From: an uncultured Prevotellaceae bacterium
Lineage (GTDB): Bacteria; Bacteroidota; Bacteroidia; Bacteroidales; Bacteroidaceae
Assembly: GCA_947168045.1 (NCBI GenBank)
Contig: CAMVKN010000044.1
Location: 1 to 34,078, forward strand
DNA: 34,078 nucleotides
Direction: 5' to 3'
Shown here piece after piece: positions 1 through 6,123 of the stretch (within the stretch, counting starts at the first letter, position 1; each line of letters starts with the position of its first letter). A program made the translations under genes and the position numbers. The notes under the pieces were generated by a model that was not told where the DNA came from, made no database searches, and saw only the letters and a list, made by a program, of their open reading frames with translations.

Positions 1-52
1 AGGGGGTAGTGTCAATTGCGACGTGGGAGTTCGAGTCTCCTCCTCTTCACCA
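1..52 (+). tRNA. tRNA-Leu, 3' part only
   Basis: The window opens inside a class II tRNA. A five-pair T stem (25-29 with 37-41) encloses the loop TTCGAGT (30-36). It is followed by the 3' acceptor strand 42-48, discriminator A49 and an encoded CCA at 50-52. Upstream, GTC (11-13) pairs with GAC (20-22) as a long variable arm, which restricts the identity to Leu, Ser or Tyr-like tRNAs. A discriminator A favours Leu. Aligning the end of the anticodon arm (GGTAG, 5-9) with known Leu tRNAs puts the last two anticodon bases at AG (1-2), consistent with a Leu NAG anticodon. The first anticodon base lies outside the window. Confidence 0.8.
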
Positions 53-79
53 TTTCTATCACCTTTTTTTATTCATGCT

Positions 80-152
<73 letters not shown>

Positions 153-194
153 CATCATGTTTTTTAAAAACAGAACAGAATCCTTTTTTAAAAA

Positions 195-749
195 ATGAAT
201 CTCTATTTAAGGTATTTCAATAACGAGACGCTTGTCACAAGCGTTGATGATGCTATTCAGTTTCTTGCAGGTATTGACGAGATTGGCATGACACCTGAGC
301 TGGAACAGGACATACGTGAGTATGCTGCCAGCGACGTGTACTATCCAAAGAGATATAAGATTCGCGCGCGCGTGTACTTTATTATTATTAAGACCGAGGC
401 CACGACCATGCAGGACTTCAAGGACAAGAAGGCCCTGCGCAGTCATGACGCTGAGGGTGGGGCTGCACCGCGCGAGCGGCAGTACAACCCATCGATGCTG
501 CGCCTTAACGAGCAGCGCGCGGGCTGGTATGAGGGCACGGTCGACTTCAAGCGTGTGCTCATGGTGCCCGGCACCGGAAAATTCCAGTATCGTGACACAC
601 ACTTCGTGGCACAGGTGAAAGCCCTGTCGCCCTTGGACTGCTATAACCGCATCGTCGAGCACCTGCGTCATCGCGTGGACGAGCGCAGCCAGTTCCCTTC
701 GCCCAAGGGTAAGAATTTCCAATATCGTTTTCTGGGAGGCGCAAAATGA
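195..749 (+). CDS. conserved-looking protein of unknown function, upstream of ssb
   Basis: This 184-residue soluble protein is not a family I can name. It has no signal peptide, no membrane segment and no recognisable catalytic motif. The N-terminal third is acidic and helical in character (DDAIQFLAGIDEIG, ELEQDIREYAA). The middle is rich in basic and aromatic residues (YYPKRYKIRARVYFIIIK), and the C-terminus is basic. The stop codon overlaps the ATG of ssb in an ATGA arrangement (746-749), so the two are probably translationally coupled. A role linked to SSB or DNA metabolism is only guilt by association. The ATG at 195 is the first in frame; the stretch before it is A/T-rich with no clear ribosome binding site. 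Confidence 0.75.
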   Translation: MNLYLRYFNNETLVTSVDDAIQFLAGIDEIGMTPELEQDIREYAASDVYYPKRYKIRARVYFIIIKTEATTMQDFKDKKALRSHDAEGGAAPRERQYNPSMLRLNEQRAGWYEGTVDFKRVLMVPGTGKFQYRDTHFVAQVKALSPLDCYNRIVEHLRHRVDERSQFPSPKGKNFQYRFLGGAK

Positions 750-1114
750 ACAAGGCAATGCTCATCGGCAATGTGGGGCGTGAACCTGAGATACGCTATG
801 TAGACCAGGGACAGGCCGTGGCCCGCCTGACGTTGGCCACCACCGAGCGTGGCTACACCCTGCAGAACGGAACACAGGTGCCTGACCGCACAGAGTGGCA
901 CAACGTCATCTTGTGGCGCAAGCTGGCTGAGATTGTCGAGCGTTATGTCCATAAGGGCGACAAGCTATATATCGAGGGGCGCATACACTATGCCTCCTAT
1001 GACGACAAGCAGGGACGTCGCCAGTATTACACCGAGATTTGGGCGGACAACATGGAGATGCTTACTCCAAAGGCGCAGCAGACGGCGGCGCAAGATACAC
1101 CGTCTAATCCCTAA
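746..1114 (+). CDS. ssb: single-stranded DNA-binding protein
   Basis: A 122-residue OB-fold SSB. It opens with the family-typical MNKAMLIGNVGREPEIRY, then VARLTLATTERGY, the signature DRTEWHNVILWRKLAEIVERYVHKGDKLYIEGRI, and ends the fold with YYTEIWADNMEMLTP. The protein would coat single-stranded DNA during replication, repair and recombination. Most bacterial SSBs carry a disordered tail ending in an acidic tip (DDDIPF or similar) that recruits partner proteins. Here the tail is only about 15 residues (KAQQTAAQDTPSNP) with no such tip, so partner recruitment may be altered. It overlaps the upstream unknown gene by four bases and lies 20 bases before gldE, an ssb-gldE pairing familiar from Bacteroidales. 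Confidence 0.93.
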   Translation: MNKAMLIGNVGREPEIRYVDQGQAVARLTLATTERGYTLQNGTQVPDRTEWHNVILWRKLAEIVERYVHKGDKLYIEGRIHYASYDDKQGRRQYYTEIWADNMEMLTPKAQQTAAQDTPSNP

Positions 1115-1134
1115 CGGCTCCATGTAATACTCGG

Positions 1135-2439
1135 ATGGACTATCTTCAACAACTTTTCAGCGAAGTACAGTGGATGACCCCCACCACGGGTGCCGTGTTG
1201 GCGCTGGTGCTGGCTTGTCTGCTGTTGTTGGTGTCTGGTTTCGCTTCAGGGTCTGAGATTGCCTTCTTCTCGCTCTCGCCCAACGACCTCAATGAGCTGG
1301 ACGAGGAGAAGAACCCCGTCGACGGCAAGATACAGCGGCTGCGTGACGACTCGGAACGCACGCTCGCTACCATCCTCATCACCAATAACCTGGTGAACGT
1401 CACCATCATCATGCTGTGCAACTATTTCTTTGCACACACGGTCAGCTTCGGCCGGGCGGTGCTGCTGCAGTTTGTGGTCATCACCGTGCTGCTCACCTTC
1501 CTGCTGCTGCTCTTCGGCGAGATTATCCCCAAGGTCTACAGCGGTCAGCATGCCCTGAGCGTCTGCCGCCACTTCGCACCAGCCATCTCCGTGCTCAGCC
1601 GTCTGTTCCGTCCCCTTTCTGCCGTCCTCATCCGCTCAGGTGCCCTGGCTGGCAAGGTGGTGCAGAAGGATAGCCATGTGCTGAGCGTCGACGACCTGGA
1701 GCAGGCCCTGGAACTGACCGACGAGGCTGACCTGAAGGAGGAGAAGAACATGCTGGAGGGCATCGTCCGCTTTGGCGACGAGACGGCCAAGGAGGTGATG
1801 ACCTCTCGCCAGGATGTCGTCAGCCTTGACTTCAATGCCACCTTCCCCGATGTCATCAAATGCATCGTCGAGAACAACTATTCGCGCATCCCTGTCTCAC
1901 AGGGCAGCCTCGACAACATTCGCGGCATACTCTATATCAAGGACCTGCTGCCTCATCTGTCAAAGCCCGCTTCCTTCCGCTGGCAGTCGCTCATCCGGCC
2001 ACCGTATTACGTGCCTGAGACAAAGAAGATTGACGACCTGCTGCGCGACTTCCAGGAGAACAAGGTGCACATTGCCATCGTCGTCGATGAGTTTGGCGGC
2101 ACCAGCGGCATCGTCACCCTGGAGGACATCCTGGAGGAGATTGTAGGCGAAATCAACGACGAGTATGATGAGGAGGAGAAGAGCTATGTCCGCCTGAATG
2201 CAAACACCTACGTCTTCGAGGGTAAGACCCTCCTGACAGACTTCTGCCGCATACTGCAGATTGACGATGATGTGTTCGACGAGGTACAGGGCGATGCTGA
2301 CACCGTCGCCGGTCTGCTGCTGGAGTTGAAGGGTGACTTCCCCAAGCTGCACGAGTCCATGGTGTTCAACCGCTTCAGGTTTGAAGTGGTGGAGATGGAC
2401 GGACATCGCATCTCAAAAATCAAGGTGGTGGTCAGTTAG
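1135..2439 (+). CDS. gldE: GldE-like CNNM/CorC-family membrane protein with CBS domains
   Basis: This 434-residue protein has the HlyC/CorC (CNNM) layout. A DUF21-type membrane region of three to four hydrophobic segments covers roughly residues 15-180, including the conserved SGSEIAFFSL start and LLLFGEIIPK. A CBS pair (about 205-330) contains VMTSRQDVVSLD, IPVSQGSLDNIRGILYIKDLL and FGGTSGIVTLEDILEEIVGEI. A C-terminal CorC/HlyC domain follows. In Bacteroidetes the ortholog beside ssb is called gliding-motility-associated GldE. In other phyla the family is linked to magnesium or divalent cation handling. Gliding itself should not be assumed. The stop codon lies within a 23-bp tandem repeat shared with the stop of the convergent gene. 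Confidence 0.9.
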   Translation: MDYLQQLFSEVQWMTPTTGAVLALVLACLLLLVSGFASGSEIAFFSLSPNDLNELDEEKNPVDGKIQRLRDDSERTLATILITNNLVNVTIIMLCNYFFAHTVSFGRAVLLQFVVITVLLTFLLLLFGEIIPKVYSGQHALSVCRHFAPAISVLSRLFRPLSAVLIRSGALAGKVVQKDSHVLSVDDLEQALELTDEADLKEEKNMLEGIVRFGDETAKEVMTSRQDVVSLDFNATFPDVIKCIVENNYSRIPVSQGSLDNIRGILYIKDLLPHLSKPASFRWQSLIRPPYYVPETKKIDDLLRDFQENKVHIAIVVDEFGGTSGIVTLEDILEEIVGEINDEYDEEEKSYVRLNANTYVFEGKTLLTDFCRILQIDDDVFDEVQGDADTVAGLLLELKGDFPKLHESMVFNRFRFEVVEMDGHRISKIKVVVS

Positions 2440-2480
2440 GAGTTAGGAGTTCTCCCTGTTAGGAGTTAGGAGTTCTCCCT
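2435..2480. repeat. two tandem 23-bp units spanning the convergent stop codons
   Basis: Positions 2435-2457 and 2458-2480 are identical 23-base units built from the heptamer GTTAGGA twice followed by GTTCTCCCT. The first unit contains the gldE stop and the second reaches the first bases of the reverse-strand stop of the clostripain gene. The array therefore fills the whole intergenic space of this convergent pair. Confidence 0.9.
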
Positions 2481-3744
2481 ACCACTCTAACTCGTCCAGT
2501 CCTGCGGCCTTGTACCATTCCATTCTGCTGATGTTCTTCTGCTGCCTTTGGTAGTATGTTTGGTATCTTACTGATGACAGCTTCGTCAGTTCCTGTGCCA
2601 CATACATGCTCACACCGCTATAGCGCTCCTCGGTCACTTCAAAGTCTCTGAAGGTGGTTCCTGCAAAGTTCAGATAGGGCACGTGATTGTCACTCATCCA
2701 TACCGTCGCCATCAGCTTGTAAGGCACGGCGGCGTCCAGGCTCCGCTTCCATTGGGCGTACACCTCTGCCGTGGTGTTGCGCAGCATGAAGTCGTTCATG
2801 TCATGCAGGCACTGGTTGTAGTAGTAAATCAGGCTGTCCACGACAGGATAGGCGTCGGTGCCGCTGCTGAGTGGCCTTAGGCTCTGGGTCAGCGCTGCCT
2901 TTGTGGCTGCCGCCAGGTCGTCCAGGGCCGATGTCTTGATGACAGCCATCGGCTCTTTGTAGCCGTCCGCCGTCTGTGCGTAGTAAGCATCGGCTACCTG
3001 TTCATAGAAGTCGGAACGCTCGCTGAACAGGGCAGGAATGACGGTGTTGTAAGGTGCCCCCTTGCCGGGAATCTCGGCAGCCGAGCCAATGATATAGTCG
3101 ACGCAGTGGCGCAACTCGTAGGCCGACTCCACGCTCAGGAAGTTGCAGCAGTCGGCAAAGATGAAGCGCAGGGGCTGGTCTTTGCACACCTGCTCTAAGG
3201 CATCGGCCATGTCGGGAATCTCCATCCATGTGGTCCCACCGCTGATGTCCTGACCGTAGGCCTTGCGCGGTCCACCCAGTGCCCGGCCTTTGTAGATGGT
3301 CCATCCGTCGCTGTGGCCCCAGAGTGCCAGGCCGTAGCTCTTGGCCTCATAGTTGTCCATCATCCACTTCATGGCCATCTGCAGCGTGGAGGCATCGCTC
3401 GACTTCAGCTCCTGAGGGCAGGTGTACACGCGCGTGGTGTCACCTTTGGCGACATGCAGGATGTAGGGCGGCTCATTCTGGCGGTCGACAAAGAGGAGCA
3501 GGTTCATACCCTCCTTCATCTCGCGCGAACCCTCGATGATTTCGTTCAGGTCCTCATTGACGAAGTTGATATACTCGTTTCTGTCGTAGTCCCAGTAGCT
3601 TTTATCCAGGTTGTTGTCGCCAGCCACGTACACGAGTACGCAGAGGCTGGCTTTTGACACGTCGTCCTTGTGCTTGTCCTTGTGGCAAGCAGTGGTCAGC
3701 AGCATGAGCGCTGCCATCATGGCATAAGTAGCGATTCTCATCAT
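2479..3744 (-). CDS. clostripain-family (C11) cysteine peptidase-like lipoprotein
   Basis: A 421-residue exported protein. The N-terminus is a lipoprotein signal with lipobox LTTAC, so Cys20 would be acylated. The next residues (HKDKHKDD) are highly charged. The body matches the clostripain/C11 family: VLVYVAGDNNLD near residues 36-46, the putative catalytic His144 in ALWGHSDGW, and the putative nucleophile Cys200 in FIFADCCNF, aligned with the DAC motif of the family. It is probably a surface or periplasmic peptidase; the substrate is unknown. The start is the first of two adjacent ATGs. A TAnnTTTG box lies only five bases upstream, so the transcript may have almost no leader. It diverges from the lysozyme gene. 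Confidence 0.88.
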   Translation of the reverse strand: MMRIATYAMMAALMLLTTACHKDKHKDDVSKASLCVLVYVAGDNNLDKSYWDYDRNEYINFVNEDLNEIIEGSREMKEGMNLLLFVDRQNEPPYILHVAKGDTTRVYTCPQELKSSDASTLQMAMKWMMDNYEAKSYGLALWGHSDGWTIYKGRALGGPRKAYGQDISGGTTWMEIPDMADALEQVCKDQPLRFIFADCCNFLSVESAYELRHCVDYIIGSAAEIPGKGAPYNTVIPALFSERSDFYEQVADAYYAQTADGYKEPMAVIKTSALDDLAAATKAALTQSLRPLSSGTDAYPVVDSLIYYYNQCLHDMNDFMLRNTTAEVYAQWKRSLDAAVPYKLMATVWMSDNHVPYLNFAGTTFRDFEVTEERYSGVSMYVAQELTKLSSVRYQTYYQRQQKNISRMEWYKAAGLDELEW

Positions 3745-3748
3745 GCGG

Positions 3749-3756
3749 CAAAGGTA
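3749..3756 (-). promoter_or_regulatory. Bacteroidetes -7 box for the clostripain gene
   Basis: Read on the minus strand the bases are TACCTTTG, a perfect TAnnTTTG. No convincing -33 TTTG is visible at the usual distance. The box ends only four bases before the ATG codon on the minus strand, which would give a leaderless or near-leaderless mRNA. Confidence 0.6.
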
Positions 3757-3830
3757 CGAAAAAAATGTGAAAAAAGCAATGCGAGGCTCATTTTTCTCCC
3801 TGTTCAGGCGCTTTTTTTATAAAAAAGTAG

Positions 3831-3838
3831 TATCTTTG
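3831..3838 (+). promoter_or_regulatory. Bacteroidetes -7 box for the GH25 lysozyme gene
   Basis: TATCTTTG matches TAnnTTTG and is followed by a 23-base leader before the ATG at 3862. Upstream there is a T-rich stretch (3811-3818) rather than a clean -33 TTTG. The leader contains AGGAAAA just before the start codon. Confidence 0.65.
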
Positions 3839-3861
3839 CACTCGTAACGCTAAACAGGAAA

Positions 3862-4641
3862 ATGAAAAAAGTCCTTTTCTTCCTTCTCTTTTGTCTGGTG
3901 GCAGGCATCGTCTGCGATGCAGCGCCCCGTCGTCGCAAGCATCGCCGCAGCGCCAAGCGCACGGTGCGCCACGCCCCCAAGCCCGTCAAGTTGAGTGTCC
4001 ACGACGCTGACCCGTTCCACACCTGCGAGGACACCTGTGCCCATGTGCACGGCATCGACGTCAGCCACTATCAGAACGAGGTGTTCTGGAACTCCGTCGG
4101 CGACGACACCAACATCTCGTATGTCTATCTGAAGTGCACTGAGGGCAGCGACAACCAGGACCCGCTCTATCTGCGCAACATCGAGATGGCTCACAGCCAT
4201 GACCTGAAGGTGGGGTCCTATCACTTCTTCCGTCCGAAGGTCAGCACGGCCCTGCAGATACATAACTTCAAGGCACAGTGCCTGCCCCCCGAGCAGGACC
4301 TCATCCCCATGCTCGATGTGGAGAGCGACGCCGGCATGCCCACCGAGCAGTTCTGCGACTCGCTGAACAAGATGCTACAGCTGATGGAGGACACCTACCA
4401 CCAGAAGCCCCTGATTTATACCTACCGCAACTTCTACAACAAGCATCTGCAGGGACGGCTGGACGGCTATCCGCTGATGATTGCCATGTATAGCGACGAG
4501 CAGCCGCAGCTGGCTGACGGACGCGACTACATCATCTGGCAGTACACCTGCAAGGGACGCATCTCAGGGGTGAAGGGCGAAGTGGACAAGAGCCGAATCA
4601 TGGGTGACCATTCATTAAAGGAGATTTACTATGTCAGATAG
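3862..4641 (+). CDS. GH25 family lysozyme (muramidase), exported
   Basis: A 259-residue protein with a cleavable signal peptide (MKKVLFFLLFCLVAGIVCDA) and a very basic linker (APRRRKHRRSAKRT). The GH25 domain runs from about residue 62. Visible motifs are HGIDVSHYQ (Asp66), YVYLKCTEG (Glu94), GSYHFFRP and PMLDVESD (Asp152, Glu154), the last holding the acidic residues expected for catalysis. The C-terminal YIIWQYTCKGRISGVKGEVDKS is also typical. The enzyme would cleave the MurNAc-GlcNAc bond of peptidoglycan in the periplasm or outside the cell. Its last 11 bases overlap the next gene, suggesting co-translation. Confidence 0.92.
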   Translation: MKKVLFFLLFCLVAGIVCDAAPRRRKHRRSAKRTVRHAPKPVKLSVHDADPFHTCEDTCAHVHGIDVSHYQNEVFWNSVGDDTNISYVYLKCTEGSDNQDPLYLRNIEMAHSHDLKVGSYHFFRPKVSTALQIHNFKAQCLPPEQDLIPMLDVESDAGMPTEQFCDSLNKMLQLMEDTYHQKPLIYTYRNFYNKHLQGRLDGYPLMIAMYSDEQPQLADGRDYIIWQYTCKGRISGVKGEVDKSRIMGDHSLKEIYYVR

Positions 4642-5071
4642 GAAAACGTCCATGACGCCCATCATCGTGGGGGGCGTCATTGCCCTGCTGGGCATTCTCA
4701 TCGGTCTTTATTTTGCCGTCAATGCCAAAGAGAGGATGGAGGCGGCTGCAGCAGCGTCGGCTCCTGTCGATGGCATGGTCGACACTCCCGTTGACGAACC
4801 GCAGGCCATTGATTCGGCCCAGCTGCCCGACTTGCCTGCCGTTGACCCTACAACCGCCGTCGCCGTTGAGGACGATACAGTAGCCGAAGACCCGACCACC
4901 GCTGACGAGCCGGCCACCGCTGACAAGCCCGTCCCTGATACGCCTGCCGTCACCGAGGCTCCGGAACACCCCGAGGTGCATACGGTTGCTACAGAACAGC
5001 TGCCTCCCTCACCGCCTGACGATTTCGAAGAGGTCAGTCCGGAGGAGATAGAGCGGGCTGTTCAACAGTAA
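4631..5071 (+). CDS. small single-pass membrane protein with acidic Pro/Thr/Ala-rich tail
   Basis: A 146-residue protein of no family I recognise. The N-terminus MSDRKTSMTP is followed by one membrane helix (IIVGGVIALLGILIGLYFAV, about 10-30). The rest is a low-complexity, presumably disordered tail rich in Ala, Pro, Thr, Asp and Glu, with loose repeats such as PTTADEPATADKP. The start overlaps the lysozyme gene by 11 bases, so the two are likely expressed together. The tail could span part of the periplasm or act as a spacer tethering something near peptidoglycan, but that is a guess. The ORF ends five bases before the inverted-repeat element at 5076. Confidence 0.75.
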   Translation: MSDRKTSMTPIIVGGVIALLGILIGLYFAVNAKERMEAAAAASAPVDGMVDTPVDEPQAIDSAQLPDLPAVDPTTAVAVEDDTVAEDPTTADEPATADKPVPDTPAVTEAPEHPEVHTVATEQLPPSPPDDFEEVSPEEIERAVQQ

Positions 5072-5075
5072 CTCC

Positions 5076-5117
5076 GAAATATGTTGCACTACTTGCACTA
5101 CTTGCACTACTTGCACC
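5076..5117 (+). repeat. left 42-bp terminal inverted repeat
   Basis: Begins GAAATATG, continues with three TTGCACTAC 9-mers and ends TTGCACC. It is the exact reverse complement of 5327-5368. The bases flanking the two arms do not extend the match. Confidence 0.95.
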
Positions 5118-5136
5118 AAAAAAGCGCCGCCTTATT

Positions 5137-5262
5137 GCAATAACTCATGGAGATAATTCCGTAAAGTGCCGCTTTACTGCAATAACTCATGGAGATAATT
5201 CCGTAAAGTGCCGCTTTATTGCAATAACTCATGGAGATAATTCCGTAAAGTGCCGCTTTTTG
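5137..5262 (+). repeat. three tandem 42-bp direct repeats
   Basis: Units start at 5137, 5179 and 5221 with GCAATAACTCATGGAGATAA and differ at only a few positions, mainly near the unit ends. Because 42 is a multiple of three, the minus strand reads as three copies of a 14-residue peptide close to KAALYGIISMSYCN. There are no unique spacers, so this is not a CRISPR array. Confidence 0.95.
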
Positions 5263-5293
5263 GGCAAATTCTCTCGAGAATTTACCCAAAAAG
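5256..5293. repeat. central long hairpin inside the repeat element
   Basis: Bases 5256-5273 pair with 5276-5293 over 18 positions with a single mismatch (C5265 against A5284), around a TC centre that includes CTCGAG. The stem is framed by CTTTT and AAAAG, which overlap two copies of the AAAGYGCYGCYTT core. Confidence 0.85.
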
Positions 5294-5326
5294 TGCTGCT
5301 TTTATCCTCTCAGCGATTGCCCTTCA

Positions 5327-5368
5327 GGTGCAAGTAGTGCAAGTAGTGCAAGTAGTGCAACATATTTC
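5327..5368 (-). repeat. right 42-bp terminal inverted repeat
   Basis: Exact reverse complement of 5076-5117, starting GGTGCAAG with tandem GTAGTGCAA units and ending CATATTTC. Confidence 0.95.
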
Positions 5369-5469
5369 TGCGTTGCCTTATTTGCTACACGAAAAAAAAT
5401 GCCTGTGTGGATGTCAGACAGGGCGCAGCGCCGCAGGTGCATGTCAGGGGGAGGAGGGACATGGGGGGA

Positions 5470-5811
5470 TTAAAATATGGAATCGACAATCTTGTCAACA
5501 ATCTCGTTAAAGTATTTTTCCTTGATACTGCCGAGGCGGCGCTGTACGTCGCGCTCTATGTTACCCGTAATAATCTGGCACTTGACAAGGCTTGGCTTCG
5601 AGAAAACGAAGCCTACTACCATTTCGTCGGTAAGCGGATAGGAATACTGTGGATTGAGCCAGTCGTTTGAGGTGATAAGTACAAGGTAGAACATACCGTC
5701 CTCGTCCTCTTGCAGCTGGTCGTTGCTTACAATGATGGCGGGGTGGGGCTTGAACGTGCCGTCGGGAAAAAGGAAACTGACCTCGACAATGTCGCGCTGG
5801 TGGTATTTCAT
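5470..5811 (-). CDS. PemK/MazF-family toxin (type II toxin-antitoxin)
   Basis: A 113-residue protein with the PemK/MazF fold signature: the start MKYHQRDIVEVSFLFPDG, then KPHPAIIVSND, then YLVLITSND, and a C-terminal strand-helix region ending in a basic and acidic helix. Members are usually ribosome-independent or ribosome-dependent mRNA interferases held inactive by a small antitoxin. The start codon overlaps the stop of the upstream small gene in an ATGA arrangement (5808-5811), the classic translationally coupled antitoxin-toxin order. It sits about 100 bases from the 293-bp repeat element. Cleavage specificity cannot be read from the sequence. Confidence 0.87.
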   Translation of the reverse strand: MKYHQRDIVEVSFLFPDGTFKPHPAIIVSNDQLQEDEDGMFYLVLITSNDWLNPQYSYPLTDEMVVGFVFSKPSLVKCQIITGNIERDVQRRLGSIKEKYFNEIVDKIVDSIF

Positions 5812-6017
5812 AGGTAGCGGGCAATAATAGGTGACATGCTCTTGCGCGAATGTTCAAGGGCGGCATCCCTCAACTGGCGGTGAGCCTCCACCTCTTCGGG
5901 GGTCGGCTTGTCAGGCTTAACTTCCCTTTGGATGAAAAGCCCAGTGGCCAGCAGTGCGGCAAGCTTGCGACGTGCCAGTGCACTGTTCTGGTTATACTCT
6001 AATGTTACTGTGCACAT
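5808..6017 (-). CDS. putative antitoxin of the PemK/MazF-type pair
   Basis: A 69-residue protein, MCTVTLEYNQNSALARRKLAAL..., with a short N-terminal strand, a helical middle (ALARRKLAALLATGLF) and a charged C-terminal half (EEVEAHRQLRDAALEHSRKS). This fits a small antitoxin with an N-terminal dimerisation or DNA-binding part and a toxin-binding tail, but I cannot assign the family. A longer reading from 6092 is possible. The promoter box at 6050-6057 lies inside that longer reading, so I chose the ATG at 6017. Position and four-base overlap with the toxin are the main evidence for function. Confidence 0.75.
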   Translation of the reverse strand: MCTVTLEYNQNSALARRKLAALLATGLFIQREVKPDKPTPEEVEAHRQLRDAALEHSRKSMSPIIARYL

Positions 6018-6049
6018 AACAAATACGTATTTGAGTGAATATTCGGGTG

Positions 6050-6057
6050 CAAAGGTA
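6050..6057 (-). promoter_or_regulatory. Bacteroidetes -7 box for the toxin-antitoxin operon
   Basis: On the minus strand this reads TACCTTTG, a perfect TAnnTTTG, leaving a leader of roughly 30 bases before the antitoxin ATG at 6017. Type II operons are usually autorepressed, so the operator is expected near here, but no clear palindrome was identified. Confidence 0.65.
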
Positions 6058-6123
6058 CAAAAAAAATTGTGAATCATGTGCCGTTTGTGCATTAAAAATG
6101 CAGCAATGCGGTTGACAGTGGGC

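Larger units (their letters stand above)
5076..5368. repeat. 293-bp repeat element with 42-bp perfect terminal inverted repeats
   Basis: This element fills most of the gene-free stretch 5072-5469. Its ends (5076-5117 and 5327-5368) are perfect 42-base inverted repeats, each made of tandem 9-mers TTGCACTAC or the complement. Inside are three direct repeats with a 42-base period and a central hairpin. A short core of the form AAAGYGCYGCYTT recurs five times, near 5121, 5163, 5205, 5247 and 5290, at about 42-base spacing. No transposase or other convincing gene lies inside. The rest of the gap, 5369-5469, holds nothing I can recognise. It could be a MITE-like non-autonomous element or a structured RNA/DNA repeat; the sequence alone does not decide. 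Confidence 0.9.

Noticed and set aside
363..372. CG dinucleotide run in the first gene
   Set aside because: It is short, lies inside an open frame (Arg codons) and has no sign of function.
5137..5262. Three 42-bp repeats as a possible CRISPR array
   Set aside because: The repeats are head to tail with no unique spacers, and there are no cas genes in the window.
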